From: Paramacrobiotus metropolitanus
Taxonomy: Eukaryota > Tardigrada > Eutardigrada > Parachela > Macrobiotidae
Reading direction: 5' to 3'
Length of the DNA: 64,000 nucleotides
Assembly: GCF_019649055.1 (NCBI RefSeq)
Contig: NW_026570264.1
Coordinates: 434,001-498,000, forward strand
Shown here: positions 44,461 to 54,716 of the stretch, in pieces
Position numbering within the stretch: the stretch's first letter is position 1
How the letters are laid out: each line of letters begins with the position of its first letter
Position numbers and translations under genes: made by a program
Notes under the pieces: generated by a model
The model's database searches: none
The model's input: the letters and a program-made list of their open reading frames with translations, nothing else
What the model was told of the DNA's origin: nothing

Positions 44461-45376
44461 CGCTGCCCAGTGATATGGCTAGCGATCCTGCCAACACGCC
44501 TTCTAATTGGACTACCAAGTTGAAACATCCGATCACCTTGAAAGGGAAGTGGAAATGGCACTGGTGGAGCTGCAGTATCTGAATTCTTTTTATACACTAC
44601 CCGTTGAGCAGAAAATCCAACTGGATGTTGTGCGAGAATTTTATTTGAAGAAAGACGGTGAATTTATCGACTTCCCAAGATATCTCATTGCCCAAAAAAG
44701 CATTGTTGTGCCACCGGGCAATTACAAGAACGCTGAGCTGCTTCTGCAAACCATCAACACGCTGGCCCCTGTCATAAAAACGTATTTACTGGACGGAAAA
44801 GTGATTGACGATAAGAGTGCGTTGCTGAACAATAAAATGTTTGAAGTGCAGTTCTTTACGCCAACCAATCATAAGGTGAAACTCAGCATTGGGAATGACC
44901 GGGTATCCGTCAGCTTTCCGCCTGAATCTTTGACCCTGCAAAAGATTCTGGGTTTTGATCAGAACCAATTCGAGCCGAACGTCTCTGCTGAATCCATTGA
45001 CACCGCCCAAGGTCAGGCAAGAGCTAAATACTCAGCATTTTGGGACAAAGCTCCGCCACCGAAAGCAACTACGTTCATTTCCGACCGGCCTGTCAACACT
45101 TTGCTGGGAAAAAAAAGCTTATTTGTTTACTGCGACGTGGCTGACTACAGTTTGATCGGAGACACAGCGGCGCAATTTCTGCGTGCCGTACCTATTAGAG
45201 GCGAAGTGAATCAAACTGTTGAAGCACGTTTCGACATTCCGCATTATGTTCCTGTTCTCCGGCAGCATTTTGAAACCATTAAACTGATTATTGCCAACGA
45301 TCTCGGAGACGAAGCCAAGTTCCAGACAGGAAAATCGCTTGTCAAGCTGCACTTTCGCCCGCAGCGGTTATATTGA
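44433..45376 (+). CDS. Penton-like minor capsid protein with a -1 break near its start
   Basis: Polinton minor (penton-like) capsid protein, single jelly-roll family. The N-terminus starts at ATG 44433 with MFEGAPFYLTLPSDMAS, the conserved opening of this family. The rest lies in the -1 frame from about 44552 (EMALVELQYLNSFYTL) and runs open to TGA 45374-45376, near 314 codons overall. The break falls inside the conserved W-E-x-A-L-x-E-x-Q-Y block, fixing the lost base to about 44550-44553. No canonical slippery heptamer is seen there, so a one-base deletion is more likely. A shorter product from ATG 44507 would lack the conserved start. Confidence 0.85.
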
Positions 45377-45378
45377 AA

Positions 45379-45777
45379 ATGCCGTTTGTACAGTACGTGC
45401 CTGATCCTCGGCGGTACGACGACGTGTTTGTCAGCCAAACAGGAGGAAGCGCCCTTATTCGATACCGCGGCACACTGCAGAACGGTTCCGGCCTCCCACA
45501 GATTCTCAAGAGTTTGTTCGCCAAAATATCGTCTTTTGCCAAGCCTATAATTCGCCGGGCCGCACCGCATGCCAAATCTGCGTTGGATGCCGCCACGCCC
45601 CATTTGCAAGAAGCTGCTACCGGGGCCATTAAAGAGGTCGCTGATAGAGCTAAAGAGAGCATCAGTAAACGCTTAGCACCTCAAGAAGGAAGTGGTATCC
45701 GTAAGAAACGCCGTGTTGTCCGCAACCGACAACGCATTAAACGCATTCCTCCGACGAATATCCCGGATTACTTTTAA
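45379..45777 (+). CDS. Basic virion protein with amphipathic helix
   Basis: 132 aa from ATG 45379 (MPFVQYVPDPRRYDD). A GSGLPQILKSLFAKISSFA amphipathic helix is followed by alanine-rich helices and a very basic tail (RKKRRVVRNRQRIKR). Such proteins lie between the penton and capsid genes in Polintons and adintoviruses and are compared with adenovirus core or membrane-active proteins (pX/pVI). Assignment by position and composition only. Starts 2 nt after the penton stop. Confidence 0.65.
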   Translation: MPFVQYVPDPRRYDDVFVSQTGGSALIRYRGTLQNGSGLPQILKSLFAKISSFAKPIIRRAAPHAKSALDAATPHLQEAATGAIKEVADRAKESISKRLAPQEGSGIRKKRRVVRNRQRIKRIPPTNIPDYF

Positions 45778-45779
45778 CC

Positions 45780-47117
45780 ATGGCCCTGCTCATGATGGAG
45801 AATTCCGAACCGGCAATGCAATTGGAGAATCAGCTCTTTGCCCTACCAGCCACATTGACCGACCGTTGGCGCACCGAGCATGAAAAGCTGAACCCAACAA
45901 CGATTCTCACAGATAACGGCTCAGCGGGCGATATCAATTTCTACATTCCGCCCAGCACATCTGGTCTGCTTAGCTTGGCGGATATGGTTCTGGAACTGGA
46001 GGTTGGCATCAAAGTAAAGAAAGGAATTGCTGATTGGGCGCTGATGACCAATACCGACAATGTGGCACCCGTCAACAATTTTCTGCACTCACTGTTTTCA
46101 TGATGCCACATTACCGTGGCCAATCGACTGATTTCGGATGCCGCGACGTTTTATCCATATCGGGCATACATGGACTCGACGCTCTGCTATTCGGTAGATG
46201 CTCAAAAAAGCCAGTTAACATCAGCCGCTTTCTACCCCGACAATGCATCCAAGATGAATGACGAAAAAGACAACAAAGGCGAAGTTAATCGCAAGGCCTT
46301 GTTTGCTGGCAGCAACTACGTGCAACTCTCTGGAAAAATCTTTTCGGACCTGTTTCACCAAAGCAAACCGCTGTGCACCGGCGTGCCCATCAATATCCGC
46401 TTGGTAATGAGTCGGCCAGAATTTTGTTTGCGAGCGTGGGATACCGATGCCACCAAGCAGTTCAAGCCATTCATTCGCAATGCGCGCTTGTCCATCCGCC
46501 GATACATTCCGGCACCAGACTTTATGACGGCTGTGGCCGCGGAGATGCTGAAAAAGACTGTCAAATATCACATTGAGCGCGTGGTGATGCGGGTGTCGGA
46601 TATTCCCCAAAAAACCCAAAGTACCATGGTGAGCAACCTGCAAATCGGGCAGATTCCCAAAGTAATGTTTATCGGATTCCTGGAAAGCGATGATTTTCAC
46701 GGCAGCCTCAAGACTAATCCCTTCAACTTTCAACATTTCAACATCACGCAGATCAGTGTGGAGGTGGACGGTCAGAGCTATCCAACAAAACCTTACACTG
46801 CCGACTTTGGACGGTCGCAGTCGCTGGAGTGCTACGATGGCTTACTGGACACCTTGGGCCACCGAACGCATCCTCAAAACAGCGTCAATTTCAATCGGAC
46901 CGCTTATAACAATGGCTATACATTCTTCGGCTTTGACCTGACACCGGGACATACTGGAAGAGGACCGCTCACTTTGGTGAAACAAGGCAATTTAAGCGTG
47001 TCGGTCAGCTTTGAGAAGCCTCTGGATAAAACAGTCATGATGGTCGCCATGTTGGTGTACGACAGTATTATTGAAATAAACCAGCATCGCCAGTTGATTG
47101 CGGACTTTTCAACATGA
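45780..47117 (+). CDS. Major capsid protein (double jelly-roll) with an in-frame TGA
   Basis: Double jelly-roll hexon-like capsid protein of the Polinton/adintovirus type; expected length about 445 aa. ATG 45780 (MALLMMENSEPAMQ); conserved pieces include FYIPPSTSGLLSLADM, VAPVNNFLHSLF, LFSDL.. and a C-terminal VYDSIIEINQHRQ. A single TGA at 46101-46103 interrupts the frame just after HSLFS; the same frame continues without shift through VANRLISDAATFYPY to TGA 47115. Nonsense mutation is the simplest view; a downstream GTG at 46116 cannot give a complete first jelly-roll. Overlaps the protease ATG (ATGA). Confidence 0.88.
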
Positions 47118-47632
47118 ACACCGACCAGATCCTGAATGCACTGCAGTCAAATCCAGCTACAAAGACAGTGCTACGTGGAGTTTACGCCAGCAACGAAGTG
47201 CCTAGTGAACTTTCGCCCTACCCTGGAGCGGCGGTGGTCAACATTGATCCAGCGGACCAAGGCGGATCGCACTGGATTGCTTTCTATCAAGGAGAACATG
47301 GCATTTTGGAAGTGTTCGATTCGTTTGGGAGGAAACTGGATTCGTATTCCAAAGACTTTGCTCATTTGATTTCGTCAAATCGGATTATACAGCAGTCCGA
47401 ACAATTTCAATCTGAATATTCTACCGTGTGTGGGCAGTATTGTTTGTTTTTCATTCTTCGGCGTGTTAGCGGCGAGACTTATACCAATATTGTGCATTTG
47501 TTTACCGATAACCGAGCAAGCAACGACAAAATGGTCTGTCAGTATGTTAATTCATTTTTTGACATAAATACCAAAGTGATTGACGGTGCATTTATCCGTC
47601 AGATATGTAAACGCATTACAGAAATAAAATAA
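47114..47632 (+). CDS. Adenain-like cysteine protease (C5/C48 clan)
   Basis: 172 aa, intact. Maturation protease of Polintons and adenoviruses that cleaves virion precursors. Catalytic set by inspection: H53 in GGSHWIAFYQ, D69 in LEVFDSFGR, a Gln shortly before the active site and Cys in STVCGQYCLFFIL (C110 most likely nucleophile, C106 also conserved). Its ATG overlaps the capsid stop by 4 nt, so it probably shares the virion transcript. It closes the plus-strand virion block. Confidence 0.93.
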   Translation: MNTDQILNALQSNPATKTVLRGVYASNEVPSELSPYPGAAVVNIDPADQGGSHWIAFYQGEHGILEVFDSFGRKLDSYSKDFAHLISSNRIIQQSEQFQSEYSTVCGQYCLFFILRRVSGETYTNIVHLFTDNRASNDKMVCQYVNSFFDINTKVIDGAFIRQICKRITEIK

Positions 47633-47708
47633 AGAAAAAAACTGACCGCGTTTAATGAATTAAGACCCAAATGAGAACACAGAAAAAACTAAACATTACG
47701 GACAGCGC

Positions 47709-48739
47709 TTAAATGAGCTTAGCAAACATGGCACGAAACTCCAGGGCATTAAGTTCCAAATACCCTTTAACGTCCAATCCAATAACTTGCCCAATGTACA
47801 CTTGATCAGCTTCCAACAGAACAGCCTCCACATAGCGCGACTCCAGAATAGCTTTTTCAGCTGCAGCCCATTCGTCATCGTCGGCACTTCCGCACACCAT
47901 CTTGCCGTTGCGTCCACGCATCTGGTAGATGAGCTCCGTGAATTCTTCAGCCACTTCCTGTACAAAACAATGCACATGGACCACTGTACAAAAACAGGGA
48001 AATGAGAACTCACTTCTTTCAACTTGTCGTATGCCAGAGCGGACTTTAAGGTCTTTGGGACGTGGTTGGCTTCGTCCACAGCAAAAAGCTCTTTCAGCAA
48101 CGTCGTGTCCACCACCAGCTCCTTCAGTCCTTCGTAAGTCTTGAGTCCAAAGGTCACACCCGCTTTAGTCGGAATGAGGTCCCCGTTGTTCCCAAGTGTA
48201 TAACGACGGACGGTTGCCGTGTTGACACGGTTGTAGCGCCCCCATCCAAAGTACAGTCCACTTTCCAAGGCATACAAGGGCGTCAACTTGCCGTCGGTAC
48301 CGCTGCTAAGCTGGGAAATCTTGTCCAGGTCGGCCTTACCGCTCATAATCAGGGCACACAGACGCATGAATCCGGGTTTCTTGACCGTGATGGACTTCTC
48401 TAGGGTGCGGCGGTAGGTGTCGTCGCTCTGCTTCTTCCATTCACCAATGACGATGGCGGAGACTCCGTCCTGGAAGCGGGCGTACGCATACTTCTCGAAA
48501 CCAATCTTGTACACGTTGGAACCTTCATGGATGAACGCAAGGCGGGGATGCTTGGTGACCTCTGCCTCTTTGAACTTCTTGGCCAGGTTCAGCTTGACGT
48601 CGTCCATCTCCGGAGCGCGGCGCTTTGCAAATGTTCGTGGCTTCAGCGGCGTAGCAGGAATCTCACGGGCGGCTCCGCTGGTTGAAGGCTTCGGGGACAT
48701 GGTGCGCTCGGACGAAATAAAATCGGGAATAAACTCCAT
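47709..48739 (-). CDS. Putative double PC4-like transcription coactivator / ssDNA-binding protein
   Basis: Exons 48739-48014 and 47957-47709 (donor GTGAGT, acceptor TGTACAG, phases agree), 324 aa. A basic, Ser/Pro-rich N-terminus with KRRAPEMDD precedes two similar domains: YKIGFEKYAYARFQDGVSA..., ending SITVKKPGFMRLCALI, and YFGWGRYNRVNTATVRRYTL..., ending PTKAGVTFGLKTYEGLKEL. Strands, then K-x-G-V-x-L-helix, is the layout of PC4/SUB1, which binds single-stranded DNA and helps polymerase II initiation. Without a profile search this remains a fold guess. The C-terminal exon is acidic and helical (ADDDEWAAAEKAIL). Could equally be the element's replication ssDNA-binding protein. Confidence 0.6.
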
Positions 48740-49084
48740 GGTGTTAATGCAGAGAAAGCTGTTAGAGAAAATTGAAAAAAAATACTTAACAACTAACGTA
48801 GCAATCTATACTCGCTTGAGCTTTTTATGGGTTGTCCGTCATGCGCAAAGTTCGTAAGTAGGTTTTTTCACAGCACCTTGCTGTGAGTTTCAGGAAAGCT
48901 TTGCACTCGTACGTGCGCAATAAGGATGTTTCACCAGTTTTTCATAGCGTTCTGCTGCGCGTTTTAGTGAAATTTTGTACCGGAACGTACGCGAAAAGAC
49001 TTTTTTGACCCCGTTTTTCATAGCATTCAGCTACGCATTTTGTCCAAACGTGGATCCACGCCAAAGTACAAAAGAGTACGGCTA
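48740..49084. promoter_or_regulatory. Divergent promoter region with hairpin and direct repeats
   Basis: Separates the minus PC4-like gene and the plus gene at 49085. Contains TCACAGCA-CCT-TGCTGTGA, a perfect 8-bp hairpin (48868-48886), and two ~30-bp direct repeats (TTTTTCATAGCGTTCTGCTG at about 48938; TTTTTCATAGCATTCAGCTA at about 49014). Likely binding sites; factor unknown. Confidence 0.5.
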
Positions 49085-49609
49085 ATGAAGTTCAGTGGGT
49101 TCAGTTCAAAAATGGCTCTTAGGTGTGTTCTTGATGCTGATTGGTTTGTGATTAACCAACAGAAGTTCATGAAGCAGCTATCGTTCTTCTGCCTTGAAAA
49201 AGGAGAAGTGGGACTTTATACTTTTACGCTACCGCGCGGTGCTTCTCATTGCGCGAAAGATTTGGAAAAGCAGGCGCGCCATTCTCATGGATTAATTTGG
49301 CACACCTACGGTGACTATCGCTACAACCAGACGGCGGTAGTGTTTGAAGATATTTTTGAAAGAACCGGACGACCAGCTGACGTTACCTTCTACGCCAAAG
49401 GGTTGGAAAAGTGTCGCCTCCTGGAAAAGTACTTGCCGGAAGTCATCAACTTGGATGACTATCATTGTCCAACGTTTCGACGACTGACTTCTGCGGCGCA
49501 AACCACCCAGCGAAAGGCTCTCATCTTCGGATTGTGGTTGCATAAGAATGGTACGGATCACCAATGTTGTGGCCACCGCAAAGCTGAACTGCCAACTGAA
49601 CTTGAATGA
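49085..49609 (+). CDS. Unknown protein, possibly RNase H/exonuclease-like
   Basis: 174 aa from ATG 49085 (MKFSGFSSKMALRC). Conserved-looking pieces are VLDADWFVINQQKFMKQLSF, RHSHGLIWHTYGDYRY and VTFYAKGLEKCRLLEKYLPE. An early D-x-D strand and a later K-G-x-E-K-x-x-x-L-E helix resemble proteins carried by arthropod mobile elements that may have an RNase H-like fold, but I cannot confirm catalytic residues. Its last 62 nt overlap the start of the TBP gene in another frame, so both are probably made from one transcript or by leaky scanning. Confidence 0.5.
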   Translation: MKFSGFSSKMALRCVLDADWFVINQQKFMKQLSFFCLEKGEVGLYTFTLPRGASHCAKDLEKQARHSHGLIWHTYGDYRYNQTAVVFEDIFERTGRPADVTFYAKGLEKCRLLEKYLPEVINLDDYHCPTFRRLTSAAQTTQRKALIFGLWLHKNGTDHQCCGHRKAELPTELE

Positions 49610-50063
49610 CATTGAAAAACGCTTGCCATTGGCTCAATACACCCCTCGATCCTTTTCCGGGCTCCTCCTGCGTCGTATACTACCGCCTAAAGCGCATTGT
49701 CAGCTGTATGTCAACGGTAAAGTGACCGTGAACGGCGGAAAGGATTTGGTCGAATCGCGTTCTCTTCTGGAATATTTTATACGGTTATTGTCTAAAATCG
49801 GATACGTATGTCGTGTCACTGACTTTAAGGTGGTCAACATTGTGGGCACGCATGACTTTGGTCAGCGGTTCGATCTCGATGCTGTCAGTAAGAAGCTTAA
49901 AGTTCCATATTTCGCTGATCGTTTTTTGGGTTTACGAATTAAGATGCCGGAATGTACGGCTATTTTATTCGCCAGTGGTCGATGTAACTTTTTAGGTGCT
50001 AAGACAGAAGTCGATTTGACATGGGCTATGATTGATCTGGTGTTAATGTTACCAATAAAATGA
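49548..50063 (+). CDS. TATA-binding protein homologue, element 2
   Basis: 171 aa, essentially the bare TBP core. Repeat 1: RITNVVATAKLNCQLNLNDI, YTPRSFSGLLLRR and YVNGKVTVNGGKD. Repeat 2: DFKVVNIVGTHDFGQRFDLD, YFADRFLGLRIKM and LFASGRCNFLGAK. Order, spacing and the SGK/GAK strands match eukaryotic TBP throughout. Of the four DNA-bending Phe positions three look kept and one is Tyr (CQLYVNGK). No N-terminal tail. TBP positions polymerase II (also I and III) at promoters, so the product could redirect host initiation to the element. ATG 49548 lies inside the preceding frame. No introns, unlike the polymerase nearby. I am confident of the family; promoter specificity is unknown. Confidence 0.93.
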   Translation: MVRITNVVATAKLNCQLNLNDIEKRLPLAQYTPRSFSGLLLRRILPPKAHCQLYVNGKVTVNGGKDLVESRSLLEYFIRLLSKIGYVCRVTDFKVVNIVGTHDFGQRFDLDAVSKKLKVPYFADRFLGLRIKMPECTAILFASGRCNFLGAKTEVDLTWAMIDLVLMLPIK

Positions 50064-50103
50064 ACGCGGCTTGCTTCGGACTTTATTTGACCAGACCTTC
50101 AAT

Positions 50104-53100
50104 TTACTGCGAGGTGTACCCGTAAGGCAGAGTATTCCAATTAGTATTAACAATTCTACGTTTATCATAAGTAAAACTCAGCCGTTTAGCCAGATCAACT
50201 TGTTTTAAAATCATAGATTTTTTAACGCGCTGGATGCTGTCAGGGTATTCCGCAACAAGAAAATCCGTTTTCTTCTCCAACACGTCCACCATTTTCTCAA
50301 AGGTGATGATCTCGCTGGTGTGCCCGTTTAGCGTGAAGCCTTTCACCTTTACAACGCTCTTCCCATCGTTGGTCTTGTACGAGTACGTCTTCGGTCCCAG
50401 GCTGACGAACTGACTAATGAACTGACCAGGCTGCAGCTCATCCGTAAGGTCGCCAAGGAATTTGCCAGTCGGCGGCGTTGGTGATCCAGGTTTATCCACG
50501 AAAATTATGGAGTCTGCAAACCCATATCAAATTCACATGTTTGCAGAACTGGCTTTTCAAATCTTACCAGTGTCAAAGTACAACAGTCTGTCCTGCACTT
50601 GTTCCATATAACGATAAAGGTGCAACCGCGCCCAACAGGTAGTAAACCTGATAAAATATCAAAGTTCGACCAGCAAATGCAAGTACAAAAAGGGCAAACA
50701 CCTACGCGGCCAAGACGACGTTGGTATGCGGATTCTGCTCCACAAACAGGTTCTCCTTTGTATACGCCAATTGTAGAACGTCGTCACTGAACATGTCCCA
50801 CGACTGAATGTGGTATTCTCCAGAAAGAAGCATCCTGTAGAATTCTTCTGGAGAGGAAATGTACTTGGTGTTCGGCTTATTATCTTGCATACCGAGGCGT
50901 CCCCAAAAGCTACAAGCAACAATGATGACTAATATTTAATGAGGTCATATGAAAAATATAATACCTGTTAAGACACAGTTTGGCAAGTGACCGCATGCCC
51001 GGGTTACTTTCCACTTTCTCGCGGTCCAACTCAATTCCCTCGTGGTCATGGAAATCCCGCAGGTACTGGTCCTTTTGTTGGTCTGTGACAACATCAGCTG
51101 GCCATCCACTTGCTTCGGTCTTGATTTTGAGAAAACGGTCAATGTAATCGGCGAATAATCTCTCTTCGGTCTGCTCAAAGTGCCACACTTCAAAAACTCT
51201 TGTCACGACGTAGCCGCGATCAATAGCTGCATGTATCTCCGGTGTACCTGCAAGAAACATTTACCGAGGGGGTACCGAGGGGGATTTTAATTTTACTTAC
51301 ACCATGTGCCAGAGAGTGCTCTTTCGTTCTCAGAGTGTCCACACGGTGCGTTCTGTTGTGTCTCCGCACAAGTCCGACAAAGAGGAAAGACGAGTTTTCC
51401 ATTACTACGGTATGGGAGAACTGGAAGATACAGGTCGGCCGGAGGAATAATTTCACAGTGCATGATCCCAAAATAATCCGTCACTGCGTCGAAGTCTTTG
51501 ACGATAATGGTCGGGTGGCCGATGGGATACCGCTTGTTCTTATTCACATAAGGATACTCGCTGCAGACGTCGAAATACCGAATTTTTTCTTCTCCTGTTA
51601 CACTGTGAAAAAGTTTTGTGGCGTTTGTCCGACCGCCGTAGAACGCGTCGCGAGGGTTAATAGGTTGGCACACGGTAATTTCCTCAATGTAAGCTGCAAA
51701 CCATGGCACTTCTTTGACAAGGCCGTCGAAGTCATGCTCCCACATCACATGGAGCCCGTATCCCCGGCTGCGAATGTAGTCATCTCGCTGCACGGTTTCC
51801 TCGTAAATCTTGCTCATCGCAAGATTTCTGAATGGATGGATCGTGTCAGGAGCAGTGCATTCAGGACATCCATGAAACCAGCAACCGTGAAATTCAAAAA
51901 CTGTATTCGTTGCGGCAGAGTAGCCATCCACAAAGTACTGACCGATCTTGAATTCTGCCCCCGATGCCCTCGTCTGGATTTGGCAGTTTTCTTCCAACTC
52001 CATCCATTGCAGCCACTTGAGCGCTTTGACGGATTGGTTGCGATTGGAATGGTATCCCTGTGGTGGGATCAATCCTATCTGGTTGGCTTTGAGGATACTG
52101 CTGCGCCAGTACAGACCGCATAGCCCAGCAATGGTCAGCGTGGAGAAAAATGGGCAGATTCCATTGCTAATTTCCAAAAACAGGTTCCGGAACTGAAGAC
52201 AACATTTGCGGAGGACGGTAACATCATTGCTGCAGTAATCCACGAACTCTTTTCGGAAGTCAAAGGTATTGTGCTTGGCGGCGATTTCATCTTTGTACCA
52301 CTGTTCAAAGGCCTCACGATCTTTCTTGCTCATGTACTGATGTCCGTATTCCATCATGGAAGGGAACTCTGTGACCTGATCCCAGTTCTCTGGTCGATTA
52401 AAGCGGTGTGGGAACAAACCTTTAGACGTGTCTTCAATCCCAAATGTTGCTGGCCACTTGGAAAGGCTTTGTGGATTATAATTGATGCTGTCCCGGAAGC
52501 GAATATTCAGTTGAACCACGTCAAGCTGCATGATCTTGCCACCATTCATAATCACTCGGGGGATGATGCCATTCTTCAGCAGCCAATTAGTAATAAAGTA
52601 TCCATCGAAAGCCTACAAAGTTTTTACCGGTTCAAGGCAGACAGAAAAAAACGTTGAAAGTGTTTACCTTGAAATTATGAGCAATAACAATGTGGTCACG
52701 ATGATCTTCACTGAAAAGGAATCGGCAAAGAGAATCGGTAATGTCGCCCAGGGGCTCCCCCTCTGGCGGAAAGATCCATTCCTCGCCTTCATCATTCTGT
52801 ACAACCTGAATCACCAGTAAAATTTCGAGGGGGTCCCCGAGGGGGTGCATCTTACTTCAGCAAAATGGTCATTCAGACTTACCGCAAGGTTCGGGTACAG
52901 TCGTCCATCATCAGCAACATACGTTTCAAAGTCGAAGAATAAAAACTGGGCATCGGCGTACTGCATCTTCTGAAACGGTCCCAGCTTTTGTGGTTTCATG
53001 TAGCAGCGATGGTCGCCTACAACGTGCTCCCGGCAGGTTCTACAAAAACTTTCTCCGCACCGATGAACGGCTCCTGGTTTTCTTCTCATTAAGGAATGGA

Positions 53101-54325
53101 TGGATCCGCAGAGTATACATAGCTTCACCGTGCTGCATATGCTTCGTCGGTTATGGAACAGCTTATCAGCGCTGGGGCCCAGTTTGTGGTGATCAAAACA
53201 CGACTGCCCATAAAATTTCCGATTGCAGTCACCGCACGCCAACATATTGGATGTATCCATCGAGCAGTTGGAACGGAGACACTGGTTGCATTGGCCAGTA
53301 CAACGATGGTTTCGTCGGTCATTATATCCCTTGTTGCACCCAAAACACCAGTAGCCGCGATTGAAAAATGCCGGCATGGAGGTCAGCACGTCAAAATGGC
53401 GATTGTGGAGTAGAAGGCAGATATGCTTCTGTTCATGCTTTCCGCTGTACACAATGCTGTTGGCCTGCATGGTACTGACAACCACGACCTGATAACCGGG
53501 AAGCACCTTCTCAAAAGCCGGAATGTCCGCCAAGGAATATTCACGCATAAGCAGACCGGCTTTCTTAATAAGGTCCTTTGACAATGCAAGAATTTCCCTT
53601 TTACCCTTGGCAATATGTCTGGCATACTCCTCCTCACCATCCGCGAAAGCTCGGCCAATCACTAAGGCGCGGGCCATGCAAATGTCGTCGTCGTTATTGA
53701 TTAAGATAACTGACCTCATTTTCTGGAGCTTTTGGTACAGCATCGGTGGAACGTCCCGGACACAGCGACCCGAGGGGATTTCCGTGTGTTCTAGCGAGAC
53801 TTCGAAAGATCCGTCTATGACGAACTCTTGATGGGAATTCAGGACTTTGGATATTTCTGCCATCCAGCGCTGTACGGTCAACTGGGATCGCAGCGTTGGT
53901 GGTGTCCAAATAGGAAACGACAGATGAGCCGAGTCAACCGATACACGCACGTACTGATGACGAGCCACCCCCGTTAAAACTGTATCAAGGATATATTCCA
54001 ACACAGCCACGATTATTGATGGAGCATCAATAAAGCTGACAGCTTCCAGATCATGAACACTAATTCGAAACAGCTTAAAGTGCATACTATGGGTCTTGGA
54101 GAACCGGTGACCCCTGGGCTCCACTGCGACATGTTCCGCTACCTGGAAGTCATCCGGTAAACCTCCTCCCGCCTGAGGTTCTTCGGCGACCCAGTCATCC
54201 ATGCTGGCCAATTCGGCAGCATCAAGCATATCCTGATCAGTTAAGCCGTCATCAAAGATCCAATCATCAAGTGCCGCCAAGGCTGCGGCGTCAATGAGGT
54301 CATCATCAGTTAAATCGTAATCCAT
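50104..54325 (-). CDS. Family B DNA polymerase, element 2 (seven exons, intact)
   Basis: Exons, minus strand: 54325-52883, 52805-52668, 52612-51301, 51247-50965, 50909-50706, 50647-50568, 50513-50104. Introns are 53-77 nt with GT..AG ends, and all seven exons join in phase to about 1,289 aa with no stop. Motifs: Exo I FFDFETY, Exo II region AHNFK split by intron 2, Exo III VDYCSNDVTVL, the GCWFHGCPEC block, motif A DVCSEYPYV, motif B split by intron 4 (FWGRLGMQDN after the junction), motif C split by intron 6, and KVKGFTLNG. A Cys-rich zinc cluster (YWCFGCNKGY, CNQCLRSNC) precedes Exo I. The N-terminus repeats an acidic motif (LIDAAALAALDDWIFDD; MLDAAELASMDDWV). Two introns contain the CCGAGGGGGTCC motif. 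Stop TGA/TAA side ends YGYTSQ. Confidence 0.93.
51264..51284 (-). repeat. CCGAGGGGG double motif inside polymerase intron 3
   Basis: ACCGAGGGGGTACCGAGGGGG on the + strand, occupying a large part of the 53-nt intron 51248-51300. Confidence 0.8.
52826..52847 (-). repeat. CCGAGGGGG double motif inside polymerase intron 1
   Basis: CGAGGGGGTCCCCGAGGGGG on the + strand within the 77-nt intron 52806-52882. Confidence 0.8.
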
Positions 54326-54465
54326 TTTGGAAAAGGTCAAATTTGCAAATGCAAGATTTTGATCGATATTATTTAACCGAAAGCAATTTTCAGAGGCCGC
54401 AAAAATATCAGAAGTGAAATTCAGACTACCGATATTTGACTTCGAGTAATTTTTTGTGCGGTCGT

Positions 54466-54474
54466 ATTTTATAT
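54466..54474 (-). promoter_or_regulatory. Candidate TATA box of the polymerase gene
   Basis: Minus strand ATATAAAAT about 140 nt upstream of the ATG at 54325. Reasonable polymerase II promoter position if the leader is about 110 nt. Confidence 0.4.
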
Positions 54475-54716
54475 TTTTGCAAAACCGAAATTTCACAGCA
54501 ACATCTGCTACGCATTTTGCTTTTTCTTCACACGTACGAGCGCAACGTACTACCAATAACATAAATACAGAAAAATAAGAAGCAACAATTAGAGAAAACA
54601 CGTAAGACCGTGTACGGTTTCCGAGGAGTTATCCGGGAGTGAGAACAGGAACAGAGCAATAAACAATCGTACAAGCAGTAACAAAGAAAAGAATACATAA
54701 CACCCGTTGTATGATT

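Noticed and set aside
46101-46103. Selenocysteine UGA in the capsid gene
   Set aside because: No catalytic reason for selenocysteine in a jelly-roll protein and no SECIS-like structure noted; a nonsense mutation is simpler.
51242-52123. 293-codon + strand protein
   Set aside because: Antisense shadow of the polymerase exons, which carry all catalytic motifs on the minus strand.
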